Positions 56,293 through 64,000 of a stretch of 64,000 nucleotides of DNA are shown in pieces. The stretch is from Ustilaginoidea virens (lineage: Eukaryota > Ascomycota > Sordariomycetes > Hypocreales > Clavicipitaceae): NCBI RefSeq assembly GCF_000687475.1, contig NC_057316.1, positions 2,108,001-2,172,000 of the forward strand, in the 5' to 3' direction. The translations under genes and the position numbers were made by a program. The first letter of the stretch is position 1, and each line of letters opens with the position of its first letter. A model generated the notes under the pieces. The model ran no database searches. It was not told the DNA's origin and saw only the letters and a list, made by a program, of their open reading frames with translations.

Positions 56293-58775
56293 GGTTCGTG
56301 CAACCCGCTGGCCGCCGCGGGCCCAGAGTCACTTGGTGGCGGCTCTCCTCTGGTCAGGATCGTCCTGGATAACCTGCATACGTCGAATGCTGAGTTGAGA
56401 GGGATAATACTTTTCTTGTTTACCCCCCCGGCTCACCGAACAAGACGGCGCACATGTGCGTGTATATATAAGTACATATATATACATACATGTATATGTA
56501 TATGTATATATATGCCAACTGTGGGGGAGGGGGGCAGAAGAAGCGGTTGTTCTTTGGCGTCATTGATGTTACATCCGCGATGCAGGAAGGAAACTGGACA
56601 ACCCAAGCAATGACCGATAAACGCAGGCGAGGCGGTACGAGGCACAGAGACGGAGAGACTCTAAACGACGGCGGCCCTCCACCAGAGAAGACGCCTGAAG
56701 GCAGGCAAAGAACCCCCCAATTCGATGCAAATACGTATCTCTTGGATGTACACGAAATCACTCGAGACACGCACACCACCACCGCCGCCGCCGTCACCAC
56801 TACCACCACCATTACCACCTCACGCACGCCACGCGGGCTGGCAATGCCCTGGCCTGGTTGGCTGCGCTGTCAGGGCTGCGACTCGGCCTACCAGGAACTG
56901 GCCATGAGCAGGTGCTTACGCAGAGCCGCCTGCGGGAAGCTAGATGCAGCCCCGAGCTTGCCTCGTTTGAATCCTTTGGCGTGAGCAGACATGGGCTTCC
57001 ACACAGCGCGTCACAGAGATGGCCGGCATACATTACCTTTTGAACAAACTAGCTCAGTCAAGGTGAACGCGTGAGATATCCAGGAACAACGGCACGAAGC
57101 ACGAACTGGACTGGACTGGACTGGTGGGGCTTCCCCTCCGTTCGTGACGAGAGCGCGCCAGCTTGGCCAGAGGGCCCAGAGGTCTCAGGCCAATGTCGCG
57201 CCCAAAACCGATGGCTTTCTCGTTTGTTCATGACCGGAATCTTGCCTGGGCTGGTGAACGACGCCGAGCTTTCCCGCAATCAGCGAGATACTCCGTAGGG
57301 AGTATCGAGTCTGCGATTTCCGCGGCAGTGGCTGGGCGCCAAAGTGGACTTGTTGTTGTTCACTTGTCAAGGGCAATGGCAATGGCTGGGCCAAGTGGCC
57401 CTAGGACGGAGCCAGAGCCACTCCAACGGGAACAAACCGCTCGTGGCGCCATGGAGCGCGTTTTCCCTTTGAAAGTTTAATAAAGTGGGATTCCACCAGC
57501 AAGGGGAAGGGGGGGGGGGGGTGGGCGCACGCACCCGGGGCTTATCTGCATCCTCTTCGCCAGTGGAGCGGGCGTCAGGCGTCCTCTGCATGCTTCTACG
57601 CCTTGGAGAGACGTTTATGACAGACAACGGCCAACGCCAACCCCCAGACCGCGAGCCCAAGCCCTGCCTGGGCGGCGCCCCAGCCAGGCTAGGCTAAATG
57701 GCTGATCCAAGGGCGCTGCAAGCATTCTTCCCCCGAGCGTACCCACGCCCGTTCGTCATTCATCAGGGCGACAGAGGCAAGCTAGCCAAGTTCCACTGCG
57801 CAGCACCCCGTGGCGAGCAGGGCAGGGCAGCCTTTTCTTCCGTGGCGTGCCCTCTTCTCGTCCCATCTGCCCGCAAAACAGAGTTTCGCCAACCGGCGCG
57901 TTGCTGGGCTCCGGGCGGGCGGCCCCAACCCAGCGCCAATCGAGGATTCGCATCCAAGCTTGCCCGAAGCCTGAGCACCATGGTTCACGCTCTGAGGAAG
58001 TTGCCACACGGCAGCCTGGGAGACAAGTTGCCCTAGCGCGGCGCGGCGCGGCGCGGCGTGGCGTGGCGGACGGAACGGACGATCGGTTGCGGAATCGGCT
58101 CCGACGCAAGCCCAGCGAGCGTTATTGCTCGCAAAGGTGTCTTGTTTCGTGGCTTCTCGACCAACCCGGAAAGAGAATAAAGCCGCGCGTAGCAGCGACT
58201 CCCCGGTTGCTGTGATTGGGCGTGCTGGATGAAGCGAGCCAGGATAGAGGCGCAGCAAGCGGACGATCGCGGCGGGCTACGTGGAGCTAGACTGGCTGGG
58301 CTCAGAGTTGGGCTGCATAACGGCTACACTAGGAGCCAAGGGCTGGAAGCTGCACTGCTGCACTGCCGAGCGAAGGGCCAGGCGCTTTATAAAATCACTG
58401 TTCCTTGGGCGCAATCTACACGTCTGCTACTGTACCGTACTACACCGGGAGCCGAGAGCTGCAATGCTTGTATAACAGCGCTGTCCTTGACTATCCTCGG
58501 CACATCTACATACGCATCGCTTCCACGCAGGCTTCACACACGTCCAAAACCTGCAAGCGCAAACCCACAATCGCCACGAGCAGCACGGGTGGGCGCCCAA
58601 AGACCCTCGACACCGGGCAGACAGCATGTCCCCAGCTTGTAGGGCTGGCGACGGGCTGCTGAGGCATGGCACGCCGGTCCCTTCTGCGGCACCCCCCTGG
58701 GGAGGGCCGCAATGCGTACCGCGGCCTCGGCCACGCAACGTCCGCGCTATGGGGGGAATTCCCCCCCCAGCTTCT
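56293..58775. other. Interval of 2.5 kb without a recognised gene
   Basis: It has an AT dinucleotide-rich microsatellite at 56461-56514, CAC/CCG triplet repeats at about 56776-56820, a (GGACT)4 array at about 57106-57124, an inverted repeat GATACTCC/GGAGTATC at 57287-57306, a G12 run at about 57510-57521 and a GCGGCGCG repeat at about 58038-58068. No frame resembles a protein I know. Confidence 0.5.
56461..56514. repeat. TA/TG-rich microsatellite
   Basis: Mixed (TA)n, ACATA and TGTA units over about 54 bases. Confidence 0.8.
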
Positions 58776-60564
58776 TCATGCCTGCAGAGCTGCGTCTTGT
58801 CTGGCGGCGCCGCTGCCCTTCTTCCAGCTCTCCGTGGGGTCTCTGCCCTGTTTGGCGACGCTCTTCCGCCCCGGGGGCCCCCAGCCTCCGCCGCCGGGCG
58901 TGCATACGATGATGCGGTCGCCGGGCTTCATGGCGGCACTGTTCTTGGCGCCCAGGTTGATGCGCTGCTCGTCGTAGCCGCTGCCGTCGTCCCTGGCCAC
59001 CTTGCGGACCCAGAGGTTCAGCCCGCACGCGCCGTCCTGGCCGCCGCTCAAGCCGTACGGACGGTGGACCCGCCTCTCGCTGAGAATCGACACCTCGAGG
59101 GGGATCCGGAACTCCACGTCGCGCACCACGCCGTCGCCTCCGCGGTGCTGGCCGCCGCCGCCCGAGCCGCGCCGGATGGAGAACTCCCGGAGCAGCACGG
59201 GGTACCGCCGCTCAAACACCTCCGCGTCCGTTATCCGCGTGTTGGTCATGTGAACGTGCACGCCCGACGTGCCGACCCATTCGGGACCGGCGCCGCTGCC
59301 GCCCGCAATCGTCTCGTAGTAGCCGAAGCCCCTGACGGCCTCGGCCCCGGACACGTTGCCGCCGAACCCGAACGTGAGGTTGTTGCAGCAGCCCTGGCTG
59401 GCGGCGCAGGCCTCAAACGCCTTGAGGATGACGTCGGTGACGCGCTGGCTGGTCAGGACGTTTCCGCCCACGACCGCCGCCCCCGGCGCGGGCGACAGGA
59501 TCGATCCGGGGGGGATCTTGACCGTCACGGGCCGCAGGCAGCCCTGGTTGAGGGGTATGTCCTCGGACACGAGGCACCGGAGGCAGTAGATGATGGCGCT
59601 GTAGGTGATGGCCTGCGGGGCGTTGACGTTGCCGTACACCTGGGGGCCGGTGCCGCCAAAGTCGAACTCGGCGCTGCCTCGCTCCGGGTCGATGGTGATC
59701 TTGAGCCTGATTGGCGTGCCGTCGTCCATGAAGTCGACTGCCTCGAGGGCCCTGCCGCCGAAGCGCCTGTGCACGTCCCTGAGGAGGTTGCGCACGCACA
59801 GCTCGGCGTTCTCCTGGATGCTCACCATGTAGAACTGCACCGTCGCCTCGCCGTACTCCCGGATGAGGGCTTCGATGAGCGAGATGCCCCTTTGGTTTGC
59901 CGACACCTGGGCCCGCAGGTCGTTGACGTTGTCGGCAAGGGTGCGCGTGCCGCTGCAGCCCGGGTTCCTGGCGGGCGCGTGGTAAAACAGCTCGACGACG
60001 CGCTCCTCGTCGAACCTGCCGCCGCTGACCAGCTTCTCGCTCACAATGGCCGCCCCTTCCTGGTACAGGTCTCGGGAGTGCGGGGGCATGCTGCCGGCCG
60101 TGATGCCGCCAATGTCGGCGTGGTGCGCGCGAGACGCGGCGTAAAACAGAATCTTGTCGCCCTTGTCGTCGAATGCGGGCATGATTAGCGTCACGTCCGG
60201 CAGGTGGGTGCCGCCGTGGGAGGGGTGGTTGGTGATGATGACGTCTCCCTTTTCGAGCCGTCCTTTCCAAATCTCCGCTTGGCGGCGGACGCACGTCGAC
60301 ATGGACCCGAGGTGAACGGGCAGATGGGGGGCATTGGCCACCAGTCCGCCGGTGGCGTCGAAGATGGCGCACGAGAAGTCGAGCCGCTCCTTGACGTTGG
60401 TGCTGACGCTCGTCTTTTGAAGAGCGCGGCCCATCTGCTCGGCAATGGCCATGAACCTGTGCCCGAAAATGCTCAGCATGATGGGGTCAACTTTGCCGTC
60501 TGCGCTAATCTGGTCATGTCTGCCAACGGGAAGGGGGCGTTAGCAAGCCAGGCACAGATGCCCT

Positions 60565-60618
<54 letters not shown>

Positions 60619-63059
60619 CGCGCAAAGTTTAGAACAGGGCAAAACAACTCACAAATCTTGCTTCTCCTCTTCTTTCCGGCTGTCCAGTACAACATGGGTT
60701 TCAGTCATGAGGGCAACCGTCTTGGGAGGCACAACGATGGTCTGGGTGCCGTCAGCCAGCATTGCGGGGCCTTTGATGACGGCACCGACTTCGAGATTAT
60801 CCAACTTGTACACGGGTGTTTGCTGTCTTCCACCCTCAAAGTACACATGTTTGGTGCCGTGCTCTTTATCATCGGCGACGGCGTGACGGTTGATCGTCCT
60901 GAGTTGCTGATCCACAGTCTTCTCCTTGTGTCGGAAGCTCTTTCCGATGCCACGAACACGCACGTCGTCGACTATTATATCCCGGTCGTCCAAGGTGAAG
61001 CCAAACTCGTAGCGATGGTGCTTGATGAATGCTTGGCCAAACTGCCAGTCCTTGCCGCCAAAGTGGTCCCTGGTTTCTGCGTCGGTGGGCTTGATAATCA
61101 TGAGCGCAGACTCGGTGCCCCGGTATCGCATGTTGAGGTACTCCTCAAACACAATCTCCTGGCCATCGAACCCCTGAGCCCTCAGCGCCTCGCGCGACCT
61201 CTCCTTCAGCTTCTCCATCTTGCTCTGCAGGTGGCTGACAGCGTCGCCGCCGTCTTTCCAAACGGTCGAGTCGGGTTCTTGGCGCTCGTCGACGACGTCG
61301 GCCAAGGCCATTCCGTAGGCGGAGAGGACGGAAGAATAACGGTGAACAAGGATCTGGCTGATGCCGAGAGAATCCGCAATAGCAACAGCATGCTGGCCAC
61401 CGGCGCCTCCAAACGTAGCGAGGCGATGCTTGGACGAGTCGTGGCCTTTTGCTTCCGTGATGGATCGGATCGGCCGCGTCATGGTCTCGTTTGCGACAGT
61501 CAGAAATCCGTACGCCACCTCGTCGGTGCTTAGATTCTGGCCCGTCTCGCGGTTCACCTCGTCTGTCAGCTCCTGGAGCACCTTTCTGCTTGCCTCTGGA
61601 TCCAGGCCCTCGTCCTCGTCCTCGCCAAATATTTTGGGGAAGAACTCGGGCAGCAGTCGACCGAGGTGCAAGTTGGCGTCCGTGACGGTAGCAGGGCCTC
61701 CCTTGCGATAACAGGCAGGCCCGGGATGGGCACCGGCAGACTCGGGTCCGACTACGAAGAGACCGTTGCGAAAGAAGAGTCTGGAGCCGCCGCCAGCGGC
61801 AACAGTGTTGATATCAAGCTGTGGCGATTGGATGGTGACTCCGGCCGTGGTAGTCTCGAATACGTGCTCGTAACGACCCTCGCCGTAACGGGACACGTCT
61901 GTGCTAGTACCGCCCTGAAACAACAGAGGTTAAGGGGGGTGGAAAGGAGCAAAAAACTTGCTTTGGGGACATTCTGGGCGAAGGGCTCTGGGAAAAGCGG
62001 GAGGGGATAGATTTGTGACCATACCATGTCGAATCCTATTACAGGAATCTTGGTCTCTGCGTCGTATGAGGTGATGGCGTAGCCGACGACGCCTCCAGCA
62101 GGCCCGGAAAGAATGGCTTTGAGCCCGGTAAACTTGTCTACATCTACCAGGCCGCCGTCGCTTTGCATGAACTCGCATCGCGCTCCCTTTGGCCCTTGTT
62201 CATCCTTTACACTCTGCGTGCCAAGTCCTCCTCGGAATCCTTGCTGGAAGCCGTCAATGTATCGCCGGATGGCCGGTGTCAGGTAGGCATCCGCGCAGAC
62301 AGAGGTGGCTCTAGGGACCAGTTTAACCATGGGCATGAGCTGATGGCTCAAGGAAATATGGGTGAATCCAATCTCCTCGGCAACGCGGCCAACCTGCGCC
62401 TCGTGATCGGGAAAGGTGTACCCGTGCATCAGGCAGACTGCCACGCTGCGGATTCCGCGGTCGTACACCTCTCGAAGCTTCCGTCTGACGTGGTCGTCGT
62501 TTGGCCTCTGCAGAATGCGGACCGCCTCGCCAGAAGTGCCTCGCACCAGGGTCCGATCCCGGGCTCCCTCGGTGCCGACCTGGGCATCTGCTTCCGTGAC
62601 GGTCCGCCCGGGATCCTCGGTGTAATCCTCCAAGGTGACGCGCTCGTCAATCTCGACGACGTGCTCGTACAGCACGTCGGGCTTCCTGATGGCCAGGTCA
62701 AAGATGCTCGGCCGGGACTGGTTGCCGATGACGAGGCAATCCTTGAAGCCCTGGGTGACAACCAGGGCAATCTTTTCTCCCTTGCGCTCCAGCAAGGCGT
62801 TTGTGGCGACGGTGGTGCCCATGCGAATGGACTCGATGTCGGACGTGTCCAGGGCGTCGCCCCGCGGGATGTCGTGCCCGAGGAAATGGCTCATGATGCG
62901 CCGGATGCCCTCGAGCGGAGCGTCCTGGTAGTTTGCCGGGTCTTCGGATAGGAGCTTGATGATGATTTGCTCGCCGTCCCTCTCTCCCACGCAGTCGGTG
63001 AAGGTGCCGCCTCGGTCGATGGCGATGCGCACGCGGCGCGCCTTGCCAGCGCCGTCCAT
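58776..63059 (-). CDS. OXP1: 5-oxoprolinase (ATP-hydrolysing), full length
   Basis: Three exons on the minus strand, 62025-63059, 60653-61914 and 58776-60519, give 1346 residues, close to the ~1280-1290 usual for the family. The N-terminal half is the HyuA-type ATPase: [34 protein letters not shown], the SGPAGGVVG loop, and [15 protein letters not shown] joined across intron 1. The C-terminal half is the HyuB-type domain: [41 protein letters not shown], and the ending [18 protein letters not shown]. The enzyme opens 5-oxoproline to glutamate with ATP in the gamma-glutamyl (glutathione) cycle, in the cytosol. The extra ~50 residues are mostly a low-complexity tail after GGGGWG. Intron 2 contains (TC)21. 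Confidence 0.95.
60569..60610. repeat. (TC)21 microsatellite in OXP1 intron
   Basis: Uninterrupted TC repeat within intron 2 (60520-60652) of the 5-oxoprolinase gene. Confidence 0.9.
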
Positions 63060-64000
63060 GACGAGCGAGGGACTCTTGAAGATTGCAGGGCAACGAGACG
63101 GCTGGTCGCTTGGAGGATGGTCAAAGGCTCGCAATGCAGGCTGTACATGGCATGACCTCTGGCTGTCCGGGCTTATTTTATTCGACCTTGGCAGGAGCGC
63201 AAACAAGACTGGCGGGCCGGCTCATGGCAAGTCGTGATGAAGGCCGATGCTCAGGCACCGTCAGCCGAACCAAACAAGTGGTGGCGGTGGTGGTGGTGGT
63301 TGGTGGTGGTGGCATCCAGCCTCGGCGGGGTAGTCGGTGATGGAACCATCATCTGCCAACAAACATTGAGGCATTCGGCCGATCAACCCCGCTACAGTAC
63401 AAGCCCCGCCACACGCACTGCAGGCAGCCCCAGGAGAAGGGAGAAGGGAAGCCCCAGCCGCAAACCCAGCCCCAGAGCCGTCGCCAACTACATACATACG
63501 ATGGGAAGAAGCATTGACCCTACATATTTTGCTGGCACGTGCCAGCAGCTGACCAGACGGTTTATTATGCATCTTCAACAGGCAGGTTGCGGCAAGACGT
63601 CCATCATGACTTGGTTTCTACCCTTGCGTATCGCATCGCACCGTATCGCATCGTGTCTGGCTGAAAGGACGGCTTCATGCCCCGTAAGTCGTTTGATCTC
63701 TCCTAGTCCCGGAAAAGAATCAATCTGAACCAAGACGATTGCTCGCACCTGCCGTCAATGCCTATAGGAAAGACTCATGGGATCTGTCACGGCCAAAATT
63801 CCCCTGTTCGTTTGATCTAAAGCCTCTTTTTTTTTTTTTTTTTTTCACGTTGCGGGTGGGTCAATGACTTGAACGGTCCGTGGGGCCGACTCTGCATGCG
63901 TTTGACCCAAACTTACCGACCGGCAGGTGCGAGGTCAGCAGGCTCATGTTCCATGTTCCGTACGCATCTAGCAATCGGCAGATGTGTGCGGCATGGCCCT
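63060..64000. other. Upstream flank of OXP1 to window end
   Basis: Promoter side of the 5-oxoprolinase gene. It includes a TGG-rich repeat at about 63279-63312, GCATCGCA/CGTATC repeats near 63626-63655, and a T18-20 run at about 63828-63845. No gene is recognised before the window ends. Confidence 0.5.

Noticed and set aside
55241..56398. A 385-codon plus-strand frame
   Set aside because: Antisense to the NmrA-like gene, whose motifs and splice joints are clear.
58626..60188. A 520-codon plus-strand frame
   Set aside because: It lies antisense to the third exon of 5-oxoprolinase, which carries clear HyuB motifs; the plus frame is an artefact of high third-position GC.

Overview
This is a window of a filamentous ascomycete genome. 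The genes have short introns (about 50 to 150 bases) with GT..AG ends and CTAAC- or CTGAC-like branch sites. The transposon shows a repeat-induced point mutation (RIP) pattern, and protein families such as LaeA-like methyltransferases and AidB-like dehydrogenases fit Pezizomycotina. The overall look (GC-rich genes, long homopolymers, TACTCCGTACGGAGTA and CCTAGGTA motifs) suggests Sordariomycetes, perhaps Hypocreales; that placement is an impression and not a measurement. Exon joints were worked out by hand from splice sites, reading phase and family similarity; all phases close except where stated.

Left part (1-34.7 kb) is mostly housekeeping genes: the 3' part of a kinesin-3 motor, a LaeA-like methyltransferase (5 exons), the mitochondrial protease OMA1, a short cytochrome b5, a group II PLP decarboxylase, a small DUF2462/LLP-like basic protein, a SCY1/CEX1-type pseudokinase (7 exons), a 585-residue protein of unknown function, a mitochondrial aconitase/homocitrate dehydratase-like protein, nucleoporin NUP85, S-(hydroxymethyl)glutathione dehydrogenase, endonuclease III (NTH1) and a 72-residue AN1 zinc-finger protein.

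Middle (34.7-44.6 kb) is gene-free except for mobile and RNA elements. A complete but mutated Ty1/copia LTR retrotransposon (37262-43084, minus strand) has two 196-base LTRs and a 5-base target duplication GGCAG. About 520 bases beyond it lie two minus-strand tRNA-His(GTG) genes with identical mature sequence and different introns.

Right part (44.6-64 kb) is looser: an AidB-like acyl-CoA dehydrogenase, a small secreted cysteine-rich protein, a 4.5-kb stretch with no gene I recognise, an ADGF/CECR1-type adenosine deaminase, an NmrA-like/isoflavone-reductase-like protein, a 2.5-kb gap and a full-length 5-oxoprolinase.

I see no operon-like or biosynthetic cluster. The genes are mostly independent metabolic and housekeeping functions, with an accessory-looking zone around the transposon. 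I did not find a convincing undescribed system; the most distinctive items are the RIP-marked retroelement, the intron-bearing tRNA-His pair, long A/G or C homopolymers inside introns, and recurrent palindromic and tandem motifs between genes.
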